The notes beneath the pieces are model-generated. The model searched no databases. It saw only the letters and a list, made by a program, of their open reading frames with translations, and had not been told where the DNA came from. Shown here piece by piece: positions 1 to 8,258 of a stretch of 64,000 nt of DNA. Position numbers and translations under genes: made by a program. Each line of letters opens with the position of its first letter. Positions within the stretch are counted from its first letter, which is position 1. The stretch is from assembly GCF_001552195.1 (NCBI RefSeq), contig NZ_BCQS01000019.1, positions 184,669 through 248,668 of the forward strand, read 5' to 3'. Source of the DNA: Actinomadura latina NBRC 106108. Lineage in GTDB: Bacteria > Actinomycetota > Actinomycetes > Streptosporangiales > Streptosporangiaceae.

Positions 1-32
1 CGCAGCGTGCGGGCCGCCGCCGGGACCCTCAC
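1..32 (-). CDS. Possible start of a sensor kinase, cut by the window edge
   Basis: On the minus strand a GTG at 32 overlaps the response-regulator stop (GTGA, 29-32) and opens a frame that runs off the left edge. Only about ten codons are visible. An OmpR-type regulator is usually followed by its histidine kinase, and the stop-start overlap is typical of such pairs. The kinase identity is inferred from position alone; no domain can be seen. Confidence 0.35.
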   Translation of the reverse strand, partial: MRVPAAARTL

Positions 33-769
33 CTGGCCTCCGGCTTCAGCACGTACCCGACGCCCCGGACGGTGTGGATCATCGGCGTCCGGCCCGCGTC
101 GATCTTCTTGCGCAGGTAGCTGATGTACAGCTCGACGACATGGGCCTGGCCGCCGAAGTCGTAGTCCCAGACGCGGTCGAGGATCTGCGCCTTGGACAGC
201 ACCCGGCGCGGGTTGCGCATCAGGAACCGCAGCAGCTCGAACTCGGTCGGGGTCAGGTCGACGAGTTCGCCGTCCCGGGTGACCTCGCGGGCCTCCTCGT
301 CCATCGCCAGGCCGCCGACCGCCAGCAGCCCGGCGGCGCCGGACTGCCGGGTCATCCCGGCGCGGCGCAGCAGCCCGCGCAGCCGCGCCAGGACCTCCTC
401 CAGGCTGAACGGCTTGGTCACGTAGTCGTCGCCGCCCGCGGTGATCCCGGCGATGCGGTCCTCGACGGCGTCGCGGGCGGTCAGGAACAGCACGCACACG
501 TCGGGGGCGTCGGCGCGCAGACGGCGCAGGACCTGCAGGCCGTCGATGTCGGGGAGCATCACGTCCAGCACGACCGCGTCGGGGCGGAAGTCGCGGGCGG
601 CGGCGACCGCCCCGGCGCCGTCGCCGGCGGTGCGGACCGCCCAGCCCTCGGACGCCAGCACGCGCGACAGCACCTCGGCCAGATCCGGCTCGTCGTCGAC
701 GACCAGGACCCGGACGGGCGTGCCGTCCGCGCGGCGCAGACTCGCGGAACCGGGTTCGTCACTTGTCAT
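29..769 (-). CDS. OmpR/PhoB-family response regulator
   Basis: The product is a cytoplasmic two-component response regulator of 246 residues. It has an N-terminal receiver domain (about residues 18-135) with the acidic pair in VVDDE, the phospho-acceptor Asp69 in VLDVMLPD and the conserved Lys in VTKPF. A C-terminal winged-helix domain (about 150-245) ends with the typical HTVRGVGYVLK. The start is the ATG at 769; the frame stays open further upstream, but that part is antisense to the ferric-reductase gene. It is divergent from the electron-transfer operon, so it probably controls that operon, and three CTGA repeats lie in the shared intergenic region. The cognate kinase should lie just outside the window. 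The family is clear; the signal is not. Confidence 0.93.
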   Translation of the reverse strand: MTSDEPGSASLRRADGTPVRVLVVDDEPDLAEVLSRVLASEGWAVRTAGDGAGAVAAARDFRPDAVVLDVMLPDIDGLQVLRRLRADAPDVCVLFLTARDAVEDRIAGITAGGDDYVTKPFSLEEVLARLRGLLRRAGMTRQSGAAGLLAVGGLAMDEEAREVTRDGELVDLTPTEFELLRFLMRNPRRVLSKAQILDRVWDYDFGGQAHVVELYISYLRKKIDAGRTPMIHTVRGVGYVLKPEAR

Positions 770-796
770 GGTGCGGCCAGCATCCCTCTCCGACCT

Positions 797-822
797 CTGA
801 GTCTCCTCTGAAAAGGCGCTGA
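797..822. promoter_or_regulatory. Three CTGA direct repeats at 11-bp spacing (candidate OmpR-type site)
   Basis: CTGA occurs at 797-800, 808-811 and 819-822, exactly one helical turn apart, between the divergent response-regulator gene and the ferric-reductase operon. OmpR/PhoB-family regulators bind direct repeats with this period. That the neighbouring regulator is the one that binds is an inference. Confidence 0.45.
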
Positions 823-883
823 AGGAGCGTCTTTCCCATGGTGTCAGAGGGAACACAGAAACTGCGTTGGCAGGGTGGCCGGC

Positions 884-2242
884 ATGACCACGACCAGGTT
901 CGACATCCCGCGGCACGTGGCCCGGCCCCCGCGTCCGGCATGGCGCGTCCCGTCCTCGTGGCCGCAGGTCCTCGTCTACGCGGGCGCGGCGCTGGTGCTG
1001 GCGCTGTGGTGGCGGAGCACCGGCTCGGTCACCGGGCTGGACGGCTGGCTGACCGAGGCGGGCCGCGTCACCGGGCTCCTCGCCGGCTACGGATGCGCCG
1101 TCCTGCTCGCCCTGATGGCGCGCATCCCGGCGCTGGAACGGGGCGTCGGCACGGACCGGCTCGCACGCTGGCACGCGATGGGCGGCCGGTACACCGTCGG
1201 GCTCACCATGGCGCACGTCCTGCTGATCATCTGGGGATATTCGGTGACGTCCCGCACGGACGTCGTCCACCAGACCGTGTCCGTGGTCCTCGACTATCCC
1301 GAGATGCTCAAGGGGACGGCCGGGTTCGTCCTGCTGCTGGGCGTCGGGATCACCTCGGCGCGGGCGGCGCGGCGCAGGCTGCGGTACGAGACATGGCACT
1401 ACCTGCACTTCGCGACCTACCTGGCGATCTTCCTGGCGTTCTCGCACCAGCTCGCCAACGGCGCCCAGTTCGTCGGCGACGCCTGGGCGCGGGCCTCCTG
1501 GTACGCCCTGTACATCGGGGTCGCCGTCACGCTCGCCTGGTTCCGGTTCCTGATGCCGGCCGTCCACGGGATCCGGCACGGGCTGCGGGTCGCCGCCGTG
1601 CGGCCCGAGGCGCCCGGGGTCGTCTCCGTCTACATGACCGGACGCGACCTGGGCAGGCTGCGCGCCGAGCCGGGGCAGTTCTTCCGCTGGCGGTTCCTCG
1701 CGCCCGGCTTCTGGTGGACGGCCAACCCGTACTCGCTGTCGGAACCGCCGCGCGGGCACCGGCTCCGGATCACCGTCAAGGAGGCCGGGGACCACAGCCG
1801 CGCCCTGGCCCGGCTCCGCCCCGGGACGCGGGTGGTGGCGGAGGGCCCCTACGGCGGCTTCACCGGCGCGCGGCCCCACCACGACCGGGCGCTGCTGCTC
1901 GCCGGCGGCGTCGGCGTCACCCCGCTGCGGACGCTGTTCGAGACGCTCCCCGGCGACGTCACCCTGATCTACCTCGCCCGCCGCCCGGAGGACCTGGCCC
2001 TGCGCCGCGAACTGGACGCCGTCGCCGCCGCGCGGGGCGCCCGCGTGCACTACTTCGTGGACGAGCCGTCCGAGTACTCGCTGCCGCTGACCGGGCGGGC
2101 GCTGCGGTCGGTCGTTCCCGACGTGCGGCACCGGGACGTCTACCTGTGCGGGCCGCCCGGCATGACCGCCGCCGCGCTGCGGGCCCTCCGCCAGGCGGGC
2201 GTGCGGCGCCGCCACATCCGTACCGAGTCGTTCGAGTTCTGA
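884..2242 (+). CDS. Ferric-reductase-like transmembrane flavocytochrome
   Basis: This is a membrane oxidoreductase of 452 residues. The N-terminal half has about six hydrophobic segments with histidines suited to bind haem (WHAMGG with a later MAHVLL; WHYLHF with a later FSHQ), as in the ferric reductase/NADPH oxidase family. The C-terminal half is a ferredoxin-reductase-type module with a flavin site (NPYSLSEPP), a nucleotide-binding loop (LLAGGVGVTPLR) and the NAD(P)-site end (VYLCGPPG). It should pass electrons from cytoplasmic NAD(P)H across the membrane. It heads a three-gene operon with an FMN-carrying protein and its flavinylating enzyme, so the extracytoplasmic FMN protein is the likely acceptor. 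An in-frame GTG at 875 is possible; the ATG at 884 was preferred because GGCAGGGTGG precedes it. Confidence 0.9.
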   Translation: MTTTRFDIPRHVARPPRPAWRVPSSWPQVLVYAGAALVLALWWRSTGSVTGLDGWLTEAGRVTGLLAGYGCAVLLALMARIPALERGVGTDRLARWHAMGGRYTVGLTMAHVLLIIWGYSVTSRTDVVHQTVSVVLDYPEMLKGTAGFVLLLGVGITSARAARRRLRYETWHYLHFATYLAIFLAFSHQLANGAQFVGDAWARASWYALYIGVAVTLAWFRFLMPAVHGIRHGLRVAAVRPEAPGVVSVYMTGRDLGRLRAEPGQFFRWRFLAPGFWWTANPYSLSEPPRGHRLRITVKEAGDHSRALARLRPGTRVVAEGPYGGFTGARPHHDRALLLAGGVGVTPLRTLFETLPGDVTLIYLARRPEDLALRRELDAVAAARGARVHYFVDEPSEYSLPLTGRALRSVVPDVRHRDVYLCGPPGMTAAALRALRQAGVRRRHIRTESFEF

Positions 2243-2252
2243 GAGGCCGAGC

Positions 2253-2678
2253 ATGCGCCGAGCCGTGATCACCACGGGCACGACGGTCGCGGGCGTGGTC
2301 CTGCTGCTGTCGCTGAAGCCGCACCACCAGGCGTTCTCCGGGGCGCTGCCGCCGAGCCCGGAGCCGTCCGGCTCGGGCGGGGGCGCGACGGCGCCCGCCA
2401 CGAGCGGAACCTACAAGGGGCAGCGGATCGACACCCGGTACGGGCCGGTCCAGGTCGAGATCACGATGTCCCGGGGCCGGCTCACCGCGGTCCAGGTTCT
2501 GCGCGCCCCTTCGGAGAACGGCCGCGACCGGGAGATCGCCGCCTTCGCGCTCCCCCGGCTCACCAAGGAGGCCATCGCGGCGGGCAGCGCCCACATCGAC
2601 GCCGTCTCCGGAGCGACCTACACCAGCGAGGGGTACATCACGTCCCTGCAAAGCGCATTGGACAGCGCGCGTGCCTGA
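2253..2678 (+). CDS. Exported FMN-binding domain protein
   Basis: This 141-residue protein has an N-terminal hydrophobic anchor or signal (about residues 5-22), a Pro/Ser/Gly-rich linker (about 33-52) and an FMN_bind domain (about 55-140). The motif SGATYTS around residue 119 matches the D-x-x-(S/T)-G-A-(T/S) flavinylation site, with Thr122 as the predicted residue that receives FMN through a phosphoester bond. The gene lies 10 bp after the flavocytochrome gene and overlaps the apbE start, so carrier and modifying enzyme are co-expressed. The likely role is an extracytoplasmic electron carrier; the final acceptor is not visible here. Confidence 0.9.
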   Translation: MRRAVITTGTTVAGVVLLLSLKPHHQAFSGALPPSPEPSGSGGGATAPATSGTYKGQRIDTRYGPVQVEITMSRGRLTAVQVLRAPSENGRDREIAAFALPRLTKEAIAAGSAHIDAVSGATYTSEGYITSLQSALDSARA

Positions 2679-3480
2679 GACGATCCGCCACGTCGAGCAC
2701 GTCATGGGGACGGCGGTCACCTTCGACGTCCGCGCGGCCCCCTCCCCCGCGATCAGCGGCGCACTCGCGGAGGCCGTCGCCTGGCTCCACCACGTCGACC
2801 GCGTCTTCTCCCCCTACCGGCCCGACAGCCAGATATCCCGCCTCGCCGAGGGGCGCCTCACGGTCGGCGAATGCGATCCCGAGGTCGCCGGCGTCCTGCG
2901 CCGCTGCGAGGAACTGGAGCGCATCACCGGCGGGACGTTCACCTGCCGGCCCGGCGGACGGCTCGACCCCAGCGGCCTGGTCAAGGGATGGGCGGTCGAG
3001 CGGGCGTCCACGATCCTGCACGACGCCGGGGTCCGCGACCACTGCGTGAACGGCGGCGGCGACATCCAGGCGCGCGGGGAGAGCCGTCCGGGACGCCCCT
3101 GGCGGATCGGCCTCACCGACCCGCGGCACCGCGACCGGCTCATCGCCGCCGTGACCGGCCGCGACCTCGCCGTCGCCACCTCGGGGACCGCCGAACGCGG
3201 CGCCCACATCGTCGACCCGCGCACCGGCCGCCCCGCCGCCGGCCTCGCCTCGATCACCCTGGCCGGACGGCACCTGGCCGACGTGGACGCACTCGCCACC
3301 GCCGCCTTCGTCATGGGCGGCGCCGCCCACGCGTGGGCGGACGCGCAACCAGGCATCGAGGCGCTGGCCGTGACGTCCGACGGCTCCGCGTGGTGGACGC
3401 CCGGCTTCGAGGATGTCGCCCTCTTCCTGCCGCGCGCGGGCATGAGCCGCCCGGTCGGAGCGCAGGACGGACACGGTTGA
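2671..3480 (+). CDS. apbE: FAD:protein FMN transferase (ApbE family)
   Basis: The product (269 residues) transfers FMN from FAD to a Thr/Ser of an acceptor protein. The family landmarks are in order: HVMGT near residue 11, DRVFSPYRPDSQISRL near 47, LDPSGLVKGWAVER near 107, NGGGDIQARG near 129, ATSGTAER near 170, HIVDPRTGRPA near 180 and the metal-site segment ADVDALATAAFVMG near 203. The GTG start overlaps the last codons of the FMN-binding gene, which implies translational coupling. The adjacent SGAT protein is the obvious substrate. No clear lipobox or long signal peptide is seen, so modification may happen before export or the N-terminus may act as an uncleaved signal. Confidence 0.93.
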   Translation: MPETIRHVEHVMGTAVTFDVRAAPSPAISGALAEAVAWLHHVDRVFSPYRPDSQISRLAEGRLTVGECDPEVAGVLRRCEELERITGGTFTCRPGGRLDPSGLVKGWAVERASTILHDAGVRDHCVNGGGDIQARGESRPGRPWRIGLTDPRHRDRLIAAVTGRDLAVATSGTAERGAHIVDPRTGRPAAGLASITLAGRHLADVDALATAAFVMGGAAHAWADAQPGIEALAVTSDGSAWWTPGFEDVALFLPRAGMSRPVGAQDGHG

Positions 3481-3518
3481 CGCGGCGCGCCTCGAAGACC
3501 CGGACGACCGCCTCGGAC

Positions 3519-4409
3519 TCACGCCGGCCGGCCGGCCTCGCTCTCCGCGGAGGCGTGCACGACGGCCACTGGGACAGGCGCATGGTGGACCAGCGCGTGG
3601 CTCACCGAGCCGAGCAGCAGACCGCGGAAGCCGCCCACTCCGCGCGAGCCGACGACGAGCAGGCGCGCCTCGCCCGCCGCGTCCATCAGGACCTTTCTCG
3701 GAACGCCGGTGACGACTTCTATCTCGGCCTCCACCCCGGGATGGCGCTCGCGCAGCGGCGCCATCAGCCGGGCCAGCCGCGCCTCGGCCGCGGCCCTCAG
3801 GCCGGCCTCGTCCACCAGCGGCGGCAGTTCCTTCCCGGGCAGCGGGTCCCAGGCCACCAACGCGCGCAGCGAGAGCCCGTGCGCGTCCGCCTCGGCGAAC
3901 GCCAGCGCCAATGCCGCCCGGGACGCCGGTGAGCCGTCCATCCCGACCACGACGCGGCCCGGCCCCTGCTGCGGGCCCTGATCGGGATCGCCTCGGACGA
4001 TCACGACCGGGCACGAGGCGTACGCGGCCACCTGCGCGCCGACCGACCCGAGCGTCAGGCCCGCGAAGCCGCCGGTGCCGCGCGGGCCCAGCACGATCAG
4101 CTCGGCGGTCCCGCTCGCCTCGATCAGCCTGGCCGCGGCCGGCGCACGCGCGAGCACCGCCCGCACCTTGAGGTCGGCCGCCACCTCCTGGGCCCGCTCG
4201 ATGCCGGCGTTCAGGATGTCCTGTGCCGCGGCCCGCGGATCGATCGCGGGCATGGCGGCCAGGCCGCCGGCACGGACGTCCCACGAATGCAGCACGGTCA
4301 GCGGCGCGCCTCGCCTCCGAGCGTCCTCGGCGGCCCACTCCAAGGCCCGCGCACTTCCCTCGGAGCCGTCGTACCCGACGAGCACACCGGTCACGGGTTG
4401 TTCGCTCAT
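3519..4409 (-). CDS. Universal stress protein with two tandem UspA domains
   Basis: This cytoplasmic protein of about 296 residues is built from two UspA domains (about 5-145 and 155-290). Each has the ATP-type loop G-x2-G-x9-G-(S/T): GPRGTGGFAGLTLGS in the first and GSRGVGGFRGLLLGS in the second. Each begins with a VGYDGS or VGMDGS strand. The ATG at 4409 was chosen over upstream in-frame codons because GGGGGG lies 6 bp before it. It is divergent from the HPF-like gene, and two DosR-type boxes sit between them, so hypoxia or dormancy control is likely. It converges with apbE. Confidence 0.93.
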   Translation of the reverse strand: MSEQPVTGVLVGYDGSEGSARALEWAAEDARRRGAPLTVLHSWDVRAGGLAAMPAIDPRAAAQDILNAGIERAQEVAADLKVRAVLARAPAAARLIEASGTAELIVLGPRGTGGFAGLTLGSVGAQVAAYASCPVVIVRGDPDQGPQQGPGRVVVGMDGSPASRAALALAFAEADAHGLSLRALVAWDPLPGKELPPLVDEAGLRAAAEARLARLMAPLRERHPGVEAEIEVVTGVPRKVLMDAAGEARLLVVGSRGVGGFRGLLLGSVSHALVHHAPVPVAVVHASAESEAGRPA

Positions 4410-4520
4410 GTGTTCCCCCCGAAGTCGATTCCCCCCGGTCATCGATTCTCCCCATTGATCTCGCACATCAGTCTCGCTCACGGCCGTCGCCTCGAAGAGG
4501 GCCCTGGGTCCGGCCGGGCA

Positions 4521-4534
4521 GGGACCTTCGCCCC
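4521..4534. promoter_or_regulatory. DosR/DevR-like box 1
   Basis: GGGACCTTCGCCCC fits the core GGGAC-N4-GNCCC of the dormancy-regulon operator. It lies between the divergent stress-protein and HPF-like genes, 48 bp from box 2. Paired boxes are common at strongly hypoxia-induced promoters. Confidence 0.65.
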
Positions 4535-4568
4535 TCGGACGGCGCCAGGCCCTACGGCGGCGTCATGA

Positions 4569-4582
4569 GGGACCAAGGCCCC
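4569..4582. promoter_or_regulatory. DosR/DevR-like box 2
   Basis: GGGACCAAGGCCCC fits GGGAC-N4-GNCCC and lies 66 bp before the HPF-like start. With box 1 it forms a pair in a divergent promoter region. Confidence 0.65.
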
Positions 4583-4647
4583 TTGGGGAGGCCTCCATGC
4601 GAGACCAATGTTGGCGCTACTGGTCCGTGCGTATAAGGAGGCCCACG

Positions 4648-5028
4648 ATGCCTGGCACAGCTCGCGACGAGCTCGACATCCAGTTCACGACCACCAACGA
4701 CGTGCTGCAAGAGGACATGGAGCGCACCCGCGAGATCGTCGCCGGAGTACTGGCACGCGCCCCGCGCCCCGTCCTGCACGCCAGGGCCACGCTCAGCGTC
4801 CTCCACGATCCGGCCGTGCCCCGGCCCAATCTGATCTCGGTCCAGGTCGATCTCAACGGCCTGCCGGTCGAGGCCCATGCCGCGGCGCCCTCGATGCCGG
4901 AGGCCATCAGCCTCGCCGGCACGCGCCTGCGGGCCCGTGTCGAGAACACGATCCAGTGCACGGAGCCCGGCCGCAGGGCGCCTCAGCACACCACGACGAC
5001 CGGCCACGGGATCGGCCGCGGCCGGTAA
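4648..5028 (+). CDS. Short HPF/RaiA-like ribosome-hibernation candidate
   Basis: The product has 126 residues and resembles the N-terminal domain of hibernation-promoting factors (sigma-54 modulation/S30EA family): LDIQFTTTN, a central strand with ISVQVDLNG, then VEAHAAAPSMPEAI and a basic helix with RLRARVENTI. Long HPFs of about 200 residues have a C-terminal dimerisation domain, which is absent here. An inferred role is binding ribosomes in stressed or non-growing cells. The ATG at 4648 was chosen because AAGGAGG sits 6 bp upstream. The two DosR-like boxes upstream and the stress-protein neighbours support a dormancy role. The similarity is moderate, so the family call is less certain than for the neighbours. 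Confidence 0.7.
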   Translation: MPGTARDELDIQFTTTNDVLQEDMERTREIVAGVLARAPRPVLHARATLSVLHDPAVPRPNLISVQVDLNGLPVEAHAAAPSMPEAISLAGTRLRARVENTIQCTEPGRRAPQHTTTTGHGIGRGR

Positions 5029-5039
5029 CGATGCCCGGA

Positions 5040-5057
5040 CGGGGCCAACTCGCCCCG
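5040..5057. terminator. Weak hairpin between convergent genes
   Basis: CGGGGC and GCCCCG pair around a six-base loop in the short gap between the convergent HPF-like and PPK2 genes. There is no T-tract. The position suits a bidirectional terminator, but a six-bp stem is easy to find by chance in this composition. Confidence 0.3.
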
Positions 5058-5080
5058 GCACGTTCGGACGCGGCGCCTCC

Positions 5081-5884
5081 TCAGCCCCGCAAGGTCGCCG
5101 CGTGGTCCGGGACGTAGGTCTGCTCGTCGCGCGGGGGCCGCTCGTATCCCTTGGGAGGGGGACGCTGCGGCAGCCGGAGCGCCGGGCGCTCCACTTCGCG
5201 GTACGGAATGCTCGACAGCAGATGGGAGATCATGTTGATGCGGGCCCGGCGCTTGTCCTCGCTCTCGACCACGAACCAGGGCACCTCGGGAATGTCGGTG
5301 TGGACGAACATCTCGTCCTTGGCGCGCGAGTACTCCTCCCAGCGCGAGATCGACTCCAGGTCCATGGCGGACAGTTTCCATCTCCGCATCGGGTCGTCGA
5401 GCCGGCTGCGGAAGCGGCGTTCCTGCTCGGCATCGCTGACCGAGAACCAGTACTTGCGCAGCAGAATGCCGTCCTCGACCAGCATCCGCTCGAATATCGG
5501 GCACTGATGCAGGAAACGCCGGTACTCCTGACCGGTGCAGAACCCCATGACCCGCTCGACTCCCGCGCGGTTGTACCACGACCGGTCGAACAGGACGATC
5601 TCACCGGCCGCGGGCAGGTGTTCGACGTACCGCTGGAAATACCACTGGGTCCGCTCCCGGTCGCTCGGCGCCGGAAGCGCCACGATCCGCGCGACGCGGG
5701 GGTTGAGGTACTCCGTGACGCGCTTGATGGTGCTGCCCTTGCCCGCGGCGTCCCGCCCTTCGAACACCACGGCGACGCGCGCGCCCTCCGCGCGCACCCA
5801 CTCCTGCAACACCATCAGCTGCTCTTGCAGCCGGAGCAGTTCACGCTCGTAGATCTGCCGGGGCAAACGCCGGGAACCGCCCAT
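5081..5884 (-). CDS. ppk2: Polyphosphate kinase 2 (PPK2 family)
   Basis: The 267-residue product has the PPK2 core: a Walker A-type loop (FEGRDAAGKGST, about residues 41-52), the lid region with TQWYFQRYVEHLPAAGE and the Walker B segment LFDRSWYNRAGVE (about 110-122). Family members transfer phosphate between polyphosphate and nucleotides, often making GTP or ATP from polyphosphate. The ATG at 5884 was chosen over one 15 bp upstream because GGAGG lies 4 bp before it. A polyphosphate-driven nucleotide supply fits an energy-limited dormant state, which matches the stress-protein neighbours. A weak DosR-like site lies just upstream. Length and motifs are normal. Confidence 0.94.
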   Translation of the reverse strand: MGGSRRLPRQIYERELLRLQEQLMVLQEWVRAEGARVAVVFEGRDAAGKGSTIKRVTEYLNPRVARIVALPAPSDRERTQWYFQRYVEHLPAAGEIVLFDRSWYNRAGVERVMGFCTGQEYRRFLHQCPIFERMLVEDGILLRKYWFSVSDAEQERRFRSRLDDPMRRWKLSAMDLESISRWEEYSRAKDEMFVHTDIPEVPWFVVESEDKRRARINMISHLLSSIPYREVERPALRLPQRPPPKGYERPPRDEQTYVPDHAATLRG

Positions 5885-5899
5885 ACCGCCTCCAAGCAT

Positions 5900-5913
5900 C
5901 GGACCTGTGCCCT
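5900..5913. promoter_or_regulatory. Weak DosR-like site before ppk2
   Basis: CGGACCTGTGCCCT has the half-site GGAC and a degenerate second half, 16 bp upstream of the ppk2 start. It is poorer than the other boxes in this island and could be chance. Confidence 0.3.
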
Positions 5914-6037
5914 CCAGTCTGGCCGATGCGGAAACCTTCGGAGATACGCGGTACGGACCGGCCGGGACGGCGCCCGCGCCGACCCCGACCGCCGCCGCGT
6001 CGGCCCTGACCCGGCCCTCCGTGCTGGCCGGCCCGTG

Positions 6038-6910
6038 CTAGCCGCCGGAATTCTGGGACGCGTGGACGACCGCCACCGGGCAGGGCGCATGCTGCACCAG
6101 GGCGTGGCTGACCGACCCGAGGAGCAGGCCGCGGAAGCCGCCCAGTCCCCGCGAGCCGACCACGAGCAGGCGCGCCTCCGCCGCGGCGGCCAGCAGGACC
6201 TCACGCGGCGGGCCGACCACGACCTCGGCCTGCACGTCCACGCCGGGGTGAAGCTCCCGCAAGGGGATCACCATCTGCTCCAGCCGCGCGGTGGCCGCCT
6301 TCCGCATGCCGGCTTCGTCCGCCAGCGGCGGAAGATCCTGCACCTGCACCGACTCCCAGGCCACCACCGCGTGCACCGACAGCCCATGCGACTCGGCCTC
6401 CGCGAACGCCATCGCCAGCGCGGCCCGGGACGCCGGTGAACCGTCCACGCCGGCCACGACGCGCCCCGGTCCCGTCCCCTGGTCCGGGTCGCCTCGGGCG
6501 ATCACCACGGGGCACGAGGCGTGCGCGACCACCTGAGCGCTGACCGATCCGAGCACCAGGCCGGCGAACCCGCCCAGCCCGCGCGGCCCCAGCACGATCA
6601 GGTCGGCGCTCTCCCCCGCCTCGATCAGCATGCCGGCGGGCCGCCCGCATTCGAGCGCGCCCCGCACCGCCACGTCGGGAGCCTGCTTCCGGACGTGCTC
6701 GAGACCACCGTCCAGGGTCTCCTGCGCCAAGGACCGCAGGTCCACCATGGGCATGGCCACCGGGCCCCCGATGTAGACCTCGTAAGCGTGGACAACGGTC
6801 AGCGGCACGCCGCGAATCCGCGCCTCGCCGGCGGCCCAGTCCAAGGCCCGAACGCCGTTCTCCGAACCGTCGTAACCGACAACGACACCAGTGATCGGCT
6901 CTGCGTTCAT
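6038..6910 (-). CDS. Universal stress protein with two tandem UspA domains
   Basis: This 290-residue protein is closely related in sequence to the one ending at 3519, from which it probably arose by duplication. It has two UspA domains with the ATP-type loops GPRGLGGFAGLVLGS and GSRGLGGFRGLLLGS, and the strands VGYDGS and AGVDGS. The ATG at 6910 has GGAGAAGG just upstream. It is divergent from a third stress-protein gene, and two DosR-like sites lie in the shared intergenic region. These proteins are thought to bind ATP and support survival under low oxygen or starvation; no specific partner can be read here. Confidence 0.93.
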   Translation of the reverse strand: MNAEPITGVVVGYDGSENGVRALDWAAGEARIRGVPLTVVHAYEVYIGGPVAMPMVDLRSLAQETLDGGLEHVRKQAPDVAVRGALECGRPAGMLIEAGESADLIVLGPRGLGGFAGLVLGSVSAQVVAHASCPVVIARGDPDQGTGPGRVVAGVDGSPASRAALAMAFAEAESHGLSVHAVVAWESVQVQDLPPLADEAGMRKAATARLEQMVIPLRELHPGVDVQAEVVVGPPREVLLAAAAEARLLVVGSRGLGGFRGLLLGSVSHALVQHAPCPVAVVHASQNSGG

Positions 6911-7008
6911 GGCCTTCTCCCCACCTCAGGCTTATCGATCGGGTTCGTGCATCACCAGGCTTGCTCGCGGCGGCCCGTCCCCGAGAGTGACATCGGTCCG
7001 GATTAGGA

Positions 7009-7022
7009 GGGACCTTGGCCCC
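7009..7022. promoter_or_regulatory. DosR/DevR-like box 3
   Basis: GGGACCTTGGCCCC fits GGGAC-N4-GNCCC. It lies 98 bp upstream of the leftward stress-protein gene and may also serve the rightward one. Confidence 0.65.
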
Positions 7023-7127
7023 TCGGACGACGCTGAATCCGGCCGGCGCAGCGAAGGATGCCCAATAGCCGAGCGCGCAATCTCGGCGAGCCGGACGCCG
7101 GCGCGGGGCCGAATGGCCGCGCACGCG

Positions 7128-7141
7128 ATGACGAAGGTCCC
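7128..7141. promoter_or_regulatory. DosR/DevR-like box 4 (one strong half)
   Basis: ATGACGAAGGTCCC has a good right half (GTCCC) and a weaker left half, 96 bp before the rightward stress-protein start. Confidence 0.5.
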
Positions 7142-7237
7142 TAGGACGGACGTCCGTTCAGAACAACGCTTATGGCACCGATCCTCTCGCGCGACTCCCC
7201 CTAATTAGTGACAACCCACCCCCAGAGGAGAGAGCAC

Positions 7238-8089
7238 ATGTCCACGCAACGAGCGATCATCCTTGCCGGAGCCGACGGCTCCGCGCCGTCCGACCACGCC
7301 ATCGACTGGGCCGCGGACGAGGCCGCGCGGCTCGGCAAGGCGCTCGGCCTCGTCCACGTCGTGGAGACGGCCACCCTGGACATTCCGGGGCACACGACCG
7401 ATGTCATCTCCGAAGAGCTCGCCGAGACCGGGACCCGGATCCTGCGGGACGGCCAGGCTCGCGCATCGCTGCGGCAGCCCGGGATCGCCGTCCAGACCAT
7501 GCTCGTCCACGAACGGAGCGTGCCGGCCGGGTTCCGGCAGTACGCCGCCGAGGCCGCCGAGGCCGTCGTCGGCCATCGCGGGCGGGGTGGTTTCGTCGGG
7601 CTGCTGCTCGGTTCCACCGCCCTGCGGCTGGCCGGGCACTACCCCGGCCCGGTGATCGTGGTCCGCGATCAGGCCGAGGCCGCGACCGGCGAGATCGTGG
7701 TCGGGCTGGACATGGCCGAGGACCCCGGGCCGGTGCTCACCCACGCGTTCGCCGCGGCGTCCGCCCGGGGAGCGCGGCTGCGGGTCCTGCACGCCTGGCA
7801 CCCCGCGCCGCTCGCGATCGAGGGCGGCGTGGACCTGAAGATCACCGCCGACGCCCTCCGCGAGCACCTGGCCGCCGCGCTGGCGCCCTGGCGGAGCAGG
7901 CACCCGGACGTCGAGGTCGCCGAGGACGTCGTCATCGGCCACCCGGTCGAGACGCTCGGCCTGGCGTCCGCCAGGGCCGACCTCGCCGTCGTCGGCTCCC
8001 GGGGGCGGTCGCTCCCGCTCGGCTCGGTGAGCCACGGCCTCATCCACCATGCCCGCTGCCCGGTCGCGGTCGTCCGCCCGTACGAGTGA
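7238..8089 (+). CDS. Universal stress protein, divergent two-domain form
   Basis: This 283-residue protein has two UspA-like domains (about 5-145 and 150-283). The loops are GHRGRGGFVGLLLGS in the first and a shortened GSRGRSLPLGS in the second, so ATP binding by the second domain is less certain. The ATG at 7238 follows AGAGGAGAGAG. It differs clearly from the two other stress proteins in this island and so belongs to a separate branch. It stands alone on the plus strand, downstream of the divergent DosR-like boxes. Confidence 0.9.
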   Translation: MSTQRAIILAGADGSAPSDHAIDWAADEAARLGKALGLVHVVETATLDIPGHTTDVISEELAETGTRILRDGQARASLRQPGIAVQTMLVHERSVPAGFRQYAAEAAEAVVGHRGRGGFVGLLLGSTALRLAGHYPGPVIVVRDQAEAATGEIVVGLDMAEDPGPVLTHAFAAASARGARLRVLHAWHPAPLAIEGGVDLKITADALREHLAAALAPWRSRHPDVEVAEDVVIGHPVETLGLASARADLAVVGSRGRSLPLGSVSHGLIHHARCPVAVVRPYE

Positions 8090-8152
8090 CCGCCGGGTTC
8101 CGGCGCGCCGGGTGCCGCGTGCCCGGATCGGGTCCGGTGGGCCATGCAGGAC

Positions 8153-8166
8153 AGGACTTTGGTCCA
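8153..8166. promoter_or_regulatory. DosR/DevR-like box 5
   Basis: AGGACTTTGGTCCA is a near-palindromic match to the dormancy operator, about 93 bp upstream of the broken permease start. It suggests that the lost permease was once part of the regulon. Confidence 0.55.
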
Positions 8167-8258
8167 CCGGGCTCGGGCCGACGCCCGGCGCCCGGCGGGC
8201 GGCCGCGGTGATCAGCTGACATCGCGGCGGTTCCGCCGCTGACCGAAGGAGGCCGCTC

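Noticed and set aside
29..2401. A single 790-residue protein ending in the response regulator
   Set aside because: The first two thirds are antisense to the ferric-reductase gene and have no recognisable domain; the true regulator begins at 769.
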